A DNA stretch of 64,000 bases from Myxococcales bacterium (lineage in GTDB: Bacteria; Myxococcota_A; Polyangia; Nannocystales; Nannocystaceae): contig JAAZXR010000005.1 in the NCBI GenBank assembly GCA_014240065.1, positions 1-64,000 of the forward strand, given 5' to 3'. A program made the position numbers and the translations under genes. Of this stretch, positions 16,826 to 27,048 are shown piece by piece. The notes beneath the pieces are model-generated. The model was not told the origin of the DNA. It saw only the letters and a program-made list of their open reading frames with translations, and did no database searches. Every line of letters begins with the position of its first letter. The stretch's first letter is position 1.

Positions 16826-17688
16826 GCCGGGCCGACTTGGGCGTCCATGAACGCGATCATCGCGTCGATGACCTCGCCCTGCTCGGGTTCGTTGTGGGTC
16901 TCGTGGCGTAAGTTGGGCCAGGAGCGAAAGGTGAGTGTGGACGCAGGGGCGCCGCCAGCGAACGCCGCGCTCGCTTCGCAGGAGGTGATGGGATCCTCCT
17001 CGCCGTGCATGAGCAACGTCGGCACCGCGAGCTTGGCGGCGTTGGCGATGGCCCATTCCCCGGCCTTGTCGATCTCCGTGAACAGCCGCGGGGTCACCAG
17101 CCCGTGCACGAGGGGATCGGTGTTGTACCGCGCCTCCACCTCGGGGTCGCGAGACAGGCCTCCCTTCTCGAGCTTGTTGGGCACGGGGATCTTGGGGGCG
17201 ACGGCGTTGAGTATCTTGACCAGCCCTGCGAGCGCGGCCCCCGGGGGCTTGGCGAGGCGGAGCCAGGGGCTGGTGATGATGGCGCCGGTCAAGGTGGGCG
17301 TGCGTCGCAGTAAAAAGTTGAGCCCGACATTCCCGCCCATGCTGTGTCCGTACAAGAACAGCGGGGCGGCCGGGGCCAACGCGCGAACGGAGGCCTTCAC
17401 CGCGACCACATCGTCGAGGAGCTGCTCGATGCTTGGGGTGTAGCCGCGGCGGCCAGGGGACTTGCCGTGTCCGCGAAGGTCGACGCCCGCCACGAGATAT
17501 CCGGCGGCCGTCATGCGGTCCGCGACGTGGTGGTAGCGCTCGACGTGCTCGCCAAATCCGTGGATGAGGCACACCGTACCCTTGGGTGCCCCGTCGGGGG
17601 TCCGCGAGGGATCGGGTCGCCAGGTCTTCCCCACGAGCTCGAGGGAGTCGGCGGTTCGGACGGTGTGGGTTTCTTCGGCGTGCGTCAT
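16822..17688 (-). CDS. Alpha/beta hydrolase, monoacylglycerol-lipase type
   Basis: 288 residues. CLIHGFGEHVERY is the HGxGEH signature of monoacylglycerol lipases (Hydrolase_4), GHSMGG carries the nucleophilic Ser, GEEDPIT the catalytic Asp, and LRHETHNE the His. DLRGHGKSPGRRGY completes the family pattern. It lacks a signal peptide, so it probably acts in the cytoplasm on monoglycerides or similar esters. ATG at 17688 gives the normal family length; the frame extends further but that part has no similarity to the family. Confidence 0.9.
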   Translation of the reverse strand: MTHAEETHTVRTADSLELVGKTWRPDPSRTPDGAPKGTVCLIHGFGEHVERYHHVADRMTAAGYLVAGVDLRGHGKSPGRRGYTPSIEQLLDDVVAVKASVRALAPAAPLFLYGHSMGGNVGLNFLLRRTPTLTGAIITSPWLRLAKPPGAALAGLVKILNAVAPKIPVPNKLEKGGLSRDPEVEARYNTDPLVHGLVTPRLFTEIDKAGEWAIANAAKLAVPTLLMHGEEDPITSCEASAAFAGGAPASTLTFRSWPNLRHETHNEPEQGEVIDAMIAFMDAQVGPA

Positions 17689-18101
17689 TGGGCTGCTGCG
17701 ATGATACACGCGGCCGCCTGCGCCTCGCCGTGAGCGGGTGGACGTGACCCGGTCGCCCCCGCCCGGCCTGGTGCGACCGCGCGGGACGGGCTGTATTGTG
17801 AGATCTCTGTCAGAGCGACCCGCGGGAGCGACGCGCGCAGCAGCCGAGCGTCGCGCCGGGTGGCGCCGGCGGTCGGATGTCGGCCAGCGGGGAGGGCAGC
17901 CCCGCGACGCGAAGCTGTCTGCGCACACACGGAGTCGGGCGCGGAACGCCGATGCCTCGCGGGGTCACGCCGTTCATCGAGGGTTGGCGGTCTCGACCGC
18001 GTCGAGGCGAGCGAGCGCGCAGTCGCTCGCACACTGAAGGCGGGTGACACGAAATGAAACGGTGACGAGCGGTCACTGGGTCCGTGAGGTCAACGTCAAT
18101 G

Positions 18102-18144
18102 ATGAGCAATGCTCATCAATTTGGAGATGATGAGCATTGCTCAT
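18102..18144. promoter_or_regulatory. Tandem pair of 15-bp palindromes, candidate operator
   Basis: ATGAGCAATGCTCAT at 18102-18116 and ATGAGCATTGCTCAT at 18130-18144 are the same palindrome with opposite central base, 28 bp centre to centre. The downstream one ends 9 bp before a plausible -35 box. This arrangement is typical of a TetR-like repressor or similar dimeric regulator binding two sites. The rest of the 520-nt gap (17689-18208) shows no convincing gene; a weaker inverted repeat, gtgac/gtcac, lies at 18062-18076. Confidence 0.7.
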
Positions 18145-18153
18145 GAACCTTGC

Positions 18154-18181
18154 TTGCTTTTTTTTGGGGCTCGGGTAGTGT
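18154..18181 (+). promoter_or_regulatory. Possible promoter downstream of the palindromes
   Basis: TTGCTT at 18154-18159, a 16-bp spacer containing a T8 run, and TAGTGT at 18176-18181. Transcription would begin near 18188, about 20 nt before the chosen ATG of the small gene. A repressor on the palindromes could block polymerase access. Confidence 0.4.
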
Positions 18182-18208
18182 GAGACCATGCGAGGCCGAG
18201 GCAGCGTC

Positions 18209-18394
18209 ATGGGCGATCACAACTGGGACCTCTCCACCAGCGCGTGGCGTGCGCTGGAGATCGGGCTCACGGAGTCGGGGGTCCGCAGGATCGTCGACGC
18301 GGACGACGACAAGCGCTCCAAGGAGGCTGAGGCGCGCAGCAAGCTCGACATGCGCCTCACCGACGCGCTCTGGGATCGTGGCGCCCTCTTCTAG
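18209..18394 (+). CDS. Small soluble protein of unknown function
   Basis: 61 residues starting MGDHNWDLSTSAWRALEIGL, very rich in charged residues (VDADDDKRSKEAEARSKLD), with no signal or membrane segment. GAGG lies 9 nt before this ATG; an alternative ATG at 18188 would be almost at the predicted transcription start. The unusually well-marked control region (two palindromes plus a promoter upstream, a symmetric terminator downstream) argues that this is a real, tightly controlled gene. No family is recognised. Confidence 0.6.
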   Translation: MGDHNWDLSTSAWRALEIGLTESGVRRIVDADDDKRSKEAEARSKLDMRLTDALWDRGALF

Positions 18395-18426
18395 CGGCCT
18401 GCGGCGCAGGGGCGCATCACACAGCG

Positions 18427-18458
18427 AAAAAGACGGGGGCTAGTCCTCGTCTTTTTTT
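18427..18458. terminator. Bidirectional intrinsic terminator
   Basis: AAAAAGAC...GTCTTTTT flanks a G/C-rich inner stem (gggg / cctc) with a short loop, giving an A run on one side and a T run on the other. It lies between the stop of the small plus-strand gene and overlaps the last codons of the convergent membrane gene. Confidence 0.75.
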
Positions 18459-19165
18459 CGTGGCCACAATTGAGCGGTCGCGAACAGCAGGGTCAGACCG
18501 ACGATGAGCGCGGTCACCCATGGTTGATCGCCGTGGCCGGTGCGGGTGGTGTCGAGCATGACGGCGCGGACCTCGCCAGCGCTGCCCTCGCCAAGTTGGA
18601 TCAGCACTTCGCTGACACCGATCGGTGGAGGTGCGAGCGCGCCAGAGAGTTTCACCCGCTCGGGTCCTTTGCGGACACGCTCCGGGACCCGCGCGATCAC
18701 TGCGCGGCCGTCAATCTTGATCACGCCCTTGGAGGTCCCCACGAGGGGCATGAGGACGGCGTGGGCGGCCTGATTTTGGTTGGGGCGATCGCCCTTGGGG
18801 ACCTGAAACTCCCGAAGCTGCATGCTCGGCCGCAAGAACCCCTCGACGCGCACGAACCCCTCGGCCTCTTCGGGGAGAGGTGCCTCCGTCAGGTCGTAGC
18901 GCGGCCACGTGGCGATGTCACCGGGCGCCATCAGCAGGCCAGTGGTGAGCGGCGCTTGATGGGTGGCGACGGCGAGCATCAGGCCGCCGAGCGTCGCGGA
19001 GGTGACCCGCACGCCGCACGCGACGCCGGCGATCAAGCCCACGACCCCCGCGAGGGTGGCCCACACCCACTCTGGGCCGAGCTGTGTCAACGAGCCCGCC
19101 GGAGCGAGCGCGGCCACGAGCGGAAACCCAAGACAGATTCCGAGGATGAACAGGCGGGCTGCCAC
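18440..19165 (-). CDS. Membrane protein with extracytoplasmic domain
   Basis: 241 residues from a GTG start chosen so that the first membrane helix (ARLFILGICLGFPLVAAL) comes right after the start. Two more helices follow (about residues 30-75), then a soluble domain of about 110 residues (DLTEAPLPEEAEGFVRVEGF, VLMPLVGTSKGVIKIDGRAV), one C-terminal helix (VTALIVGLTLLFATAQLW) and the charged end PRKKDED. The topology (soluble domain held between helices) recalls SURF1-type or DUF-type membrane proteins, but no family motif is certain. Confidence 0.65.
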   Translation of the reverse strand: MAARLFILGICLGFPLVAALAPAGSLTQLGPEWVWATLAGVVGLIAGVACGVRVTSATLGGLMLAVATHQAPLTTGLLMAPGDIATWPRYDLTEAPLPEEAEGFVRVEGFLRPSMQLREFQVPKGDRPNQNQAAHAVLMPLVGTSKGVIKIDGRAVIARVPERVRKGPERVKLSGALAPPPIGVSEVLIQLGEGSAGEVRAVMLDTTRTGHGDQPWVTALIVGLTLLFATAQLWPRKKDED

Positions 19166-19314
19166 GACCAGAGCATAGCAGGTCTGCGTCCCCGCAGCGT
19201 GAGCGCTGCTCCTCGAGCGACACGATCGGCGAGGGTTCACAGGGTCAACGCGCGCTGACGCGCAGGCGGTTGAGGCGTCGGAGCGCGGCTTGGAGTTCGT
19301 GGTATCGTCTGGGT

Positions 19315-20985
19315 GTGCGTACCGCTGTCTTTTCGCGAGCGCTGTGCGTCGCTGCCGTCACACTGGGCCTCCAAGGCTGCACGGGGCGGGCTCCGGCGAT
19401 GAACTGGATCTCCGAGTCAGCGGCCGTGGTGCATTGCGTCGGGGTGGGGCCTGCCGCCGAGCGCCCTTCGATTCACGACGAGCTCCCGGTGGTGGACGCC
19501 CCCACCCAGTTTTTCCTGCGGAGCATGGCCCCGGAGGACCTCAGCGATCTCGGCTTCGCCCCCAACACGGCGGCGTGCGCGGCGCTGCTCCCGAATTCGT
19601 GGGCTGAGATCGATCGGATGGAGGCCGACATGAAGGGGCTTCGTGGTGTGCTCAACGATCTCACGGTGGAGATTCGCCAGAGCGACGCGTGTTTCTGTTC
19701 GCAGCTGCGTGGCCTCGATGCGCAGTGGATCGCGCCCTCGTGCAGTCGCGCGTGGGCGCGCTTGGGGTGCAAGCCGCAAGATATTGTCGCCCAGCGGGCG
19801 CTCGCGCCGAAGATCGAGCCGGCGGAAGAGCTGGCCACGCAACTTGAGGTACCGATGGAGCATTGGCGGCTCGTGGGGCGTACGGATCGACCGGGATTTT
19901 GGGAGCACCGCTACCGCTGGCTCAAGCGCAGATTCGACGGCGCCTCGGAGGCCTTTGAGCCAGGGGTCCCCGCCACTACGGGCCCGAGCATGCTGCTGGT
20001 GAACGCGCTGCTCGAAGCGCCGGGTGTCGTGATGGTGGTGCGTCAAGAAGGTGGGCGATCCATTTTGGTGGTGCGAGAGCCGGAGAAGGACATGCTCGTG
20101 TTCGATCTGTTCCGCAAGCCAGTCTACGAGAACGAGAGCTTGAGTCTGCTCCACAAGCTCGACGATGTGCGTCCGGGGACGTACCTCGACGCGCTCTCAA
20201 AACCGGCGTCGGCGCTGAAGCTGCCGGGGAACCCGCGAAAGTCGATGACCACATGGATGAGTCACGACGGGCTCGAGCGGGTGGACGCTGCGCTCCGCGC
20301 CGTTAACAATTTTTTTCAACTCCCCCCGCTCAAGCGGATTGACGAAGGGGTCGAACCACTCGTCGAGACCATCCTTTGGACCACCCCGGTAGGGGAGGGC
20401 GAAGACCCCTCGACCTCAGAGGTGACGTTGTCGTTGACCGAGGAGGGGGTCGCGTGGGCCGCCGCAGCGCGCGACGAAGGGTTCGCCTCGCAGATCTATG
20501 AGCTCGCGGAGTTGGAGGAGAAGCGAGAGAGCCCCATCTTCGAGGCGATGGCGGCGGAAGATGAGGTGCGCGTTGCGCCAGCGCCGGGAGGTGAGCCGAC
20601 GCGGCAGGGACCAGACGGCGTCCACGCGGGCGCGGGGGACAGCGCGGGAGATCGGGAGCCGTCGCACCCGGGGTTCTCGGCGTCCGCGCCGCGGACCCTC
20701 GACATTGAGCCGGTGCACACCCCCGCCATCGGGGGGGTGTGGTTTCACGGGCTGCGGCGGGCGGTGGTGTTCCTCAGCGCGGCTGAGTTCGAGTACACCG
20801 GCACATTTAAGGGGACCATCGACGAGTGGACCTTGGAGGTCCCTAACGCGTTTCATCCGCGAGATCTGCGCGTGGTCTCCGCATTTCGACCGACGATGTC
20901 TCGGCTTGGCAGCCGCCCCCATGTGATCGACGGTGGCCTCACAGACGACGGAGCGGCGGTTTGGATCCGTCTCCGCAGCCCCTAA
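19315..20985 (+). CDS. Lipoprotein of unknown function
   Basis: 556 residues from a GTG start that yields the signal VRTAVFSRALCVAAVTLGL with lipobox LQGC. The N-terminal third is Cys-containing (DACFCSQLRGLDAQWIAPSC); the middle is mixed alpha/beta with a clear hydrophobic pattern; and a low-complexity Pro/Gly/Asp-rich linker (about residues 430-470) precedes a final beta-rich domain (VWFHGLRRAVVFLSAAEF). It starts divergently from the preceding membrane gene and is probably exposed at the cell envelope. No family is recognised. Confidence 0.65.
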   Translation: MRTAVFSRALCVAAVTLGLQGCTGRAPAMNWISESAAVVHCVGVGPAAERPSIHDELPVVDAPTQFFLRSMAPEDLSDLGFAPNTAACAALLPNSWAEIDRMEADMKGLRGVLNDLTVEIRQSDACFCSQLRGLDAQWIAPSCSRAWARLGCKPQDIVAQRALAPKIEPAEELATQLEVPMEHWRLVGRTDRPGFWEHRYRWLKRRFDGASEAFEPGVPATTGPSMLLVNALLEAPGVVMVVRQEGGRSILVVREPEKDMLVFDLFRKPVYENESLSLLHKLDDVRPGTYLDALSKPASALKLPGNPRKSMTTWMSHDGLERVDAALRAVNNFFQLPPLKRIDEGVEPLVETILWTTPVGEGEDPSTSEVTLSLTEEGVAWAAAARDEGFASQIYELAELEEKRESPIFEAMAAEDEVRVAPAPGGEPTRQGPDGVHAGAGDSAGDREPSHPGFSASAPRTLDIEPVHTPAIGGVWFHGLRRAVVFLSAAEFEYTGTFKGTIDEWTLEVPNAFHPRDLRVVSAFRPTMSRLGSRPHVIDGGLTDDGAAVWIRLRSP

Positions 20986-21101
20986 CTCGCTTCGAAGGGC
21001 CCGCGGCAGCTCGCGCGGTCGGTGGGCGAGAGGGGTTCGCGGGTCCGCCGATCGGCGAACAGGGGCTTGCCTTCCTCTAGCGCGCTCGGTATGCGGATGG
21101 G

Positions 21102-22715
21102 GTGCGACGCCTAGCTGTTTCGATGATCGCGTCTTTGATCGCCCTGGGGTGCGGTGCTTCCCGCCGCGGCGGCCCCGAGGGGTTGTACTACCCCGATGGC
21201 GCCCGCGTGATCCAAGGCCAACCTGCGGCGGCGCTGGTGCCCGCGCCGACGCCGATGCCCGAGGACGCGCCGCCCTTGGTCGTCGAGGATCCGCTGCCGC
21301 CGCTGGTGGTAGAGGCCGCGAGCTTGCTGTCCGAGGTGGGGGTGACCGACCGGACTGCCTGGGAGCGGCTGGCGTTCATGGCGGACGAGTTCGGGACGAG
21401 GTTGAGCGGCTCCGACGGGCTGGAGGAGACCATCGATTGGGCTGTGGCGACCATGAAGGCGGACGGGCTCGCCGACGCGCGCCGCGAATCGGTCATGGTG
21501 AACCGCTGGGAGCGGGGCGAGGAGTCGGCCACCGTGATCAAGCCGCGGAAGAAATCGCTCTATATGCTCGGCCTCGGAAATTCTGTGGGCACCTCCCGCA
21601 GGGGGGTGAAGGCCGAGGTGGTGTTGGTCCCCGACGTGGCGGCCATCGACAGCCTCGGTGACAAGGCCAAAGGGAAGATCGTCGCCGTGACGCAGGCGAT
21701 GCCGGCCTATGACCACGAGCAGGACACCTCCCACTACGGTGACGCGGTGCAGCCGCGGATCCACGCGGCCTCCCGCGCGGCCAAGCTTGGGGCCAAGGCG
21801 GTGCTCATTCGCTCGGTGACCGCGACCAATTATCGACTGCCGCACACGGGGATGCTGCGCTACGAAGAGGGGGTCGCCAAGATCCCGGCGGCGGCGCTGA
21901 GCCCAGAGGACATGATGTACCTGCAGCGGGTGGCGCAGCGGGATCAGAAGATTGAGGTGTCTCTCAAGATGGGGGCGCGCACCCTGCCAGACCGAGAGAG
22001 CGCCAACGCGGTGGCCGAGATTCTCGGTCGGGAGCGACCGGAGGAGGTTGTGGTGATCGGATGCCACATCGACGCGTGGGACGTGGGCGACGGGGCGCAT
22101 GACGACGGCGCCGGCTGCATGATGGCGATGGAGGCGGCGCGCGTGTTGACGGCGCTGGGGCTTCAGCCGGCGCGCACGATTCGGGTGGTGCTGTTCACCA
22201 ACGAGGAGAACGGTGGCGCTGGCGCTCGCGCGTACTACGAGGCGCACAAGCACGAGCCCCACGTCGGCGCGATCGAGGCCGACGCCGGCAGCTTCGCCCC
22301 GAGAGGTTTTGGCATCGGGGCGACGCAAGAAGACGTGGACGCGCTGGCTCCCTACGCGCCTCTGTTCGCCCGGCTCGGCGCCGACCTCTTCACCGTGGGA
22401 GGCGGAGGCGCCGACATCGCGCCGCTGGTCAAGGCTGGCGTGCTCGGCGTCGCGGTGCGACCCGAGGGGAGCGAGTACTTTGATCTCCACCACAGCCCGG
22501 CGGACACTGTGGACAAGGTGTCGCCAGATCATCTCCAGCGCAACGCGATGGCGATGGCGTTGATGGCGTTTATCTTGGCCGAGCGCCCGCTCCCCGAGGG
22601 CGGGGCGGCGGTGATCCCCGGCGGAGCGCCCAAGGCGAAGGCGGCCGCCTCCAGCGATGCCGGTGACGACAAACCACAAGAAGGTGCCGGCGCTGCCCCG
22701 GCAAACAAGGAGTAG
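21102..22715 (+). CDS. M28 metallopeptidase lipoprotein (carboxypeptidase Q type)
   Basis: 537 residues from a GTG start; MRRLAVSMIASLIALGC is a lipoprotein signal. A PA domain (about residues 150-270) is inserted before the catalytic M28 core. The zinc-binding pattern is complete: GCHIDAWDVGDGAHDDGAG (His and bridging Asp), FTNEENGG (catalytic Glu and ligand Glu), EADAGS (Asp) and DLHHSPADT (His). This order and the PA insertion match plasma glutamate carboxypeptidase / carboxypeptidase Q. It probably trims peptides outside the cytoplasm, suiting a predatory or scavenging bacterium. The C-terminus is a Lys/Ala/Asp tail. An inverted repeat gttcgc/gcgaac (21035-21060) lies in the promoter region. 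Confidence 0.9.
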   Translation: MRRLAVSMIASLIALGCGASRRGGPEGLYYPDGARVIQGQPAAALVPAPTPMPEDAPPLVVEDPLPPLVVEAASLLSEVGVTDRTAWERLAFMADEFGTRLSGSDGLEETIDWAVATMKADGLADARRESVMVNRWERGEESATVIKPRKKSLYMLGLGNSVGTSRRGVKAEVVLVPDVAAIDSLGDKAKGKIVAVTQAMPAYDHEQDTSHYGDAVQPRIHAASRAAKLGAKAVLIRSVTATNYRLPHTGMLRYEEGVAKIPAAALSPEDMMYLQRVAQRDQKIEVSLKMGARTLPDRESANAVAEILGRERPEEVVVIGCHIDAWDVGDGAHDDGAGCMMAMEAARVLTALGLQPARTIRVVLFTNEENGGAGARAYYEAHKHEPHVGAIEADAGSFAPRGFGIGATQEDVDALAPYAPLFARLGADLFTVGGGGADIAPLVKAGVLGVAVRPEGSEYFDLHHSPADTVDKVSPDHLQRNAMAMALMAFILAERPLPEGGAAVIPGGAPKAKAAASSDAGDDKPQEGAGAAPANKE

Positions 22716-22718
22716 GTG

Positions 22719-23318
22719 ATGGCCAAACTCTATTTTCGGTACGGGACCATGGACAGCGCGAAGACGCTGAACCTGTTGGCGGTGGCGCACAACTACCGCA
22801 AGCAAGGCAAGCAGGTGGTGTTGGTGAAGCCGCAGCTTGATGATCGCTTCGGGGAGGTGCAGATCAAGTCGCGCTCGGGGCTTGAGGCCCCCGCGGATCT
22901 GTTGGTGCGGCCCGGTGAGACCGTTGACGCGGAGCGGTTTGAGGGCATCGACTGCGTGCTCGTGGACGAGGCACAATTCATGGAGCCCAGCTTCATCGAC
23001 GCCATGCGGGACCTCACCAAGACCCACAATATCCCGGTGATCTGCTATGGGCTGCGCACCGACTTCCAGACGAAGCTGTTCCCCGGCGCGCGGCGCCTGT
23101 TCGAATTGGCGGACTCTATCGAGGAGGTGAAGGTGACCTGCCAATACTGTTCGAAGAAAGCCGTATTCAATATGCGGTTGGCGGAGGGGGCGCCAGTGTT
23201 CAAGGGTGAGCAGGTGCATCTTGGCGCGGACGAGAGCTACGCGCCGGTGTGCTTCCAGCACTACAAGGCGGCCGCCCTCGAGGCCGGGGTCGCGTGGCCG
23301 TTTAAGTTTGACGCGTAG
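22719..23318 (+). CDS. tdk: Thymidine kinase
   Basis: 199 residues; AAGGAG ends 6 nt before the ATG, which overlaps nothing but follows the M28 stop by 3 nt, so the two are probably co-transcribed. It phosphorylates thymidine to dTMP in salvage. The P-loop is YGTMDSAKT, with Ala in place of the usual Gly before Lys. The lasso/active-site parts are present (VLVDEAQFM with catalytic Glu; YGLRTDFQTKLFPGA for dTTP/thymidine binding). Zinc-site cysteines CQYC and VCFQHY mark the type II (TK1-like) family. Nucleotide salvage fits growth on DNA released from prey. Confidence 0.93.
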   Translation: MAKLYFRYGTMDSAKTLNLLAVAHNYRKQGKQVVLVKPQLDDRFGEVQIKSRSGLEAPADLLVRPGETVDAERFEGIDCVLVDEAQFMEPSFIDAMRDLTKTHNIPVICYGLRTDFQTKLFPGARRLFELADSIEEVKVTCQYCSKKAVFNMRLAEGAPVFKGEQVHLGADESYAPVCFQHYKAAALEAGVAWPFKFDA

Positions 23319-23328
23319 GCGCGGCTGG

Positions 23329-24066
23329 TCACGGCGTCGCGGGCACCTGGACCACCTCATCAGAGTCGGGGCTCCACGCGGTGAGTGGGCCGCCGTAGAC
23401 GCACCCGGAATCCAAGCCGATCACGGACGGGGACCTGTAATGTCCGCGCCGGGCCCAGTGGCCGTGGACCACTGTGAGCGAGCCCCGATAGAAGTCGTCC
23501 CATGGCGCGAACGGGGCGGGGCAGTCTGCCGGCGAGCCATGGAACTTGGAGCGCGCGCCGTCTGGGGTGCAGCAGCGGATCCGCGTGGCGCACGAGACGT
23601 CGTCACGCTCGTAGAATTCTAGATCGCGGGGGGCGGCCGCCAAGCTCGCCGCTACCTTCGGGAGCTCGGTCCAGCGCGGGTCGAGCCCGGCGTGAACCAC
23701 CCACACGTCGGCGCCGTGTTCGTCGCGGCGGGCCGCGCACGGCTCGACCCGCGCGAGCACGGGGAGCGCGCCGAGGTCGTCGAGCAGCGCGTCTGCGTCG
23801 GGGGCATCGCGGAGGGCGTCGAGGGTGTCGGACTTTCGCGGCCATCGCCCCGCCCGCACCATCAGCGCGTACACCTCATGGTTGCCGAGCACACCGCGCC
23901 CGCCGATATCACGCCAGAGCCGGAGGGTCTCCAGGGAGTGCGGGCCGCGATTGATCAGGTCCCCGACGTGCCAGATCGCGTCGGCCTCCGGGTCGAAGCG
24001 AATCTCGGCGAGCAAGCGCTCCAACGGGCGCACGCACCCTTGCACGTCTCCGACAAACCAGCGCAC
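23329..24066 (-). CDS. apaH: Symmetrical bis(5'-nucleosyl)-tetraphosphatase
   Basis: 245 residues from a GTG. The metallophosphoesterase signature is complete: FVGDVQGC (D-x-H position is D-x-Q here), HVGDLINRGP, LGNHEVY, and a late VVHAGLDP and VVHGHWA. This matches ApaH, which hydrolyses Ap4A to two ADP. In the first motif the usual GDVHGC is GDVQGC, so one metal-ligand His is replaced by Gln, as in many ApaH-like proteins; full activity is therefore not certain. It is divergent from the TSUP exporter, with a 77-nt gap. Confidence 0.85.
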   Translation of the reverse strand: MRWFVGDVQGCVRPLERLLAEIRFDPEADAIWHVGDLINRGPHSLETLRLWRDIGGRGVLGNHEVYALMVRAGRWPRKSDTLDALRDAPDADALLDDLGALPVLARVEPCAARRDEHGADVWVVHAGLDPRWTELPKVAASLAAAPRDLEFYERDDVSCATRIRCCTPDGARSKFHGSPADCPAPFAPWDDFYRGSLTVVHGHWARRGHYRSPSVIGLDSGCVYGGPLTAWSPDSDEVVQVPATP

Positions 24067-24143
24067 GACCCCAGCGTAGCAAGCCTCGGCCTCCGGCGCA
24101 TGGCGCCACGACAAGTGTCAGATATTTGCTAGGGTGCTCGCGC

Positions 24144-24968
24144 GTGCAGGCCCTCATCGCATCGACAGCGCCTCTCCTTGAGGCGCCCGACGTGACCATC
24201 GTCTCGCCATGGTTGCTCGCGGGCCTCGCCGTCGCAGGGGTCCTCGCAGGCGTGCTCAACGCCATCGCCGGCGGCGGGAGTTTTTTGACGCTCCCCATGC
24301 TGATGTTGGTGGGGCTGAGCCCGTCGGTGGCCAACGGGACCATGCGCGTCGCGGTGCTCTTGCAGGGGGTGGTGGTGATCGCCACGTTTTGGAAGCGAGG
24401 GGTGCGGGACACACAGACCGCCCCGCGGATTTTGCTCCCGGTGCTCGCGGGGGCGCTCATCGGGGCCTACGCCGCTTCGCATCTCGAAGACGCGGTGCTG
24501 CGGCCCGTGTTTGGCGTGGCGCTGGTGGCCTGGGCCGTGCTCCTCGCGGCACGTCCAGGGAGCTTTGAAAAGACTGGAGACGCGCCGCGGGCGGTGGGGG
24601 CGATGGCGTGGGTGTTCGCGGCGCTCATCGGTGTCTATGGCGGATTCATGCAGGCCGGCGTCGGCTTCCCGCTGCTCGCGTTGCTCGTGACCTATCTCGG
24701 GCTGTCTCCCGTGCGCGCGAACCTCGTCAAAGTGCAGATCGTGGTGGCCTATACGATCATCGCGTTGCCGGTGTTCGCGGAGGCTGGCCAGGTCGCGTGG
24801 CGAGAGGGCGGGTTGCTGGCTGCGGGCACGATGGTCGGGGGATGGCTCGGCACGCGCTGGCAAGTCGCGGGCGGCGCTCGCCTGATCCGCCGCGTCGTCA
24901 TGATCGCGGTGTTCGTGGCGGGCGCGGCCATGATCGCAGACGCCGCCCGCCGCTGGGGTGCTCTTTAG
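24144..24968 (+). CDS. TSUP-family (TauE/SafE) membrane exporter
   Basis: 274 residues from a GTG. Eight hydrophobic segments in two repeats are visible. The first repeat has GVLNAIAGGGSFLTLPMLML followed by GLSPSVANGTMRVAV, and the second has GVYGGFMQAGVGFPLLALLV followed by GLSPVRANLVKVQ. These duplicated G-x-x-A-G-x-G / L-x-x-x-x-A-N-x-x-x motifs define the family, which moves sulphite, sulphoacetate or similar organic anions. The substrate is not indicated by neighbours. Confidence 0.9.
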   Translation: MQALIASTAPLLEAPDVTIVSPWLLAGLAVAGVLAGVLNAIAGGGSFLTLPMLMLVGLSPSVANGTMRVAVLLQGVVVIATFWKRGVRDTQTAPRILLPVLAGALIGAYAASHLEDAVLRPVFGVALVAWAVLLAARPGSFEKTGDAPRAVGAMAWVFAALIGVYGGFMQAGVGFPLLALLVTYLGLSPVRANLVKVQIVVAYTIIALPVFAEAGQVAWREGGLLAAGTMVGGWLGTRWQVAGGARLIRRVVMIAVFVAGAAMIADAARRWGAL

Positions 24969-24993
24969 CGCGAGCGTCGACCTCGGGGGCGCG

Positions 24994-25575
<582 letters not shown>

Positions 25576-25715
25576 GGGGTGAGCATGCGTTTTTTCGGAG
25601 GCGTTTGGATGTGATTTGGGCCACATCTTGGGGCCCGGGAGCGACATGAACTCCCTCGCGACGTGAGGTCATGCAAGATCTCGCCGTCACCTCCGCAGCG
25701 CGCTCTCGACGCCGC

Positions 25716-26927
<1,212 letters not shown>

Positions 26928-27048
26928 GGCCGCGTTGGTACCACGTCCTCAACTGAAGAGAGGCGACGAACCTGCCCCAAAGCAGGACCGCGCCAATGTG
27001 GGATCTCACTTGCGCGGGCGCGAGCGTGAGTCTTCGCCACGTGCGGAG

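Noticed and set aside
17738-18037. Plus-strand frame in the gap before the palindromes
   Set aside because: Arg/Ala/Ser-rich, no start signal, no similarity; gap judged non-coding.
21111-23360. Long minus-strand frame covering the M28 peptidase and thymidine kinase
   Set aside because: Arg/His/Leu-rich shadow of two clearly recognisable plus-strand genes.
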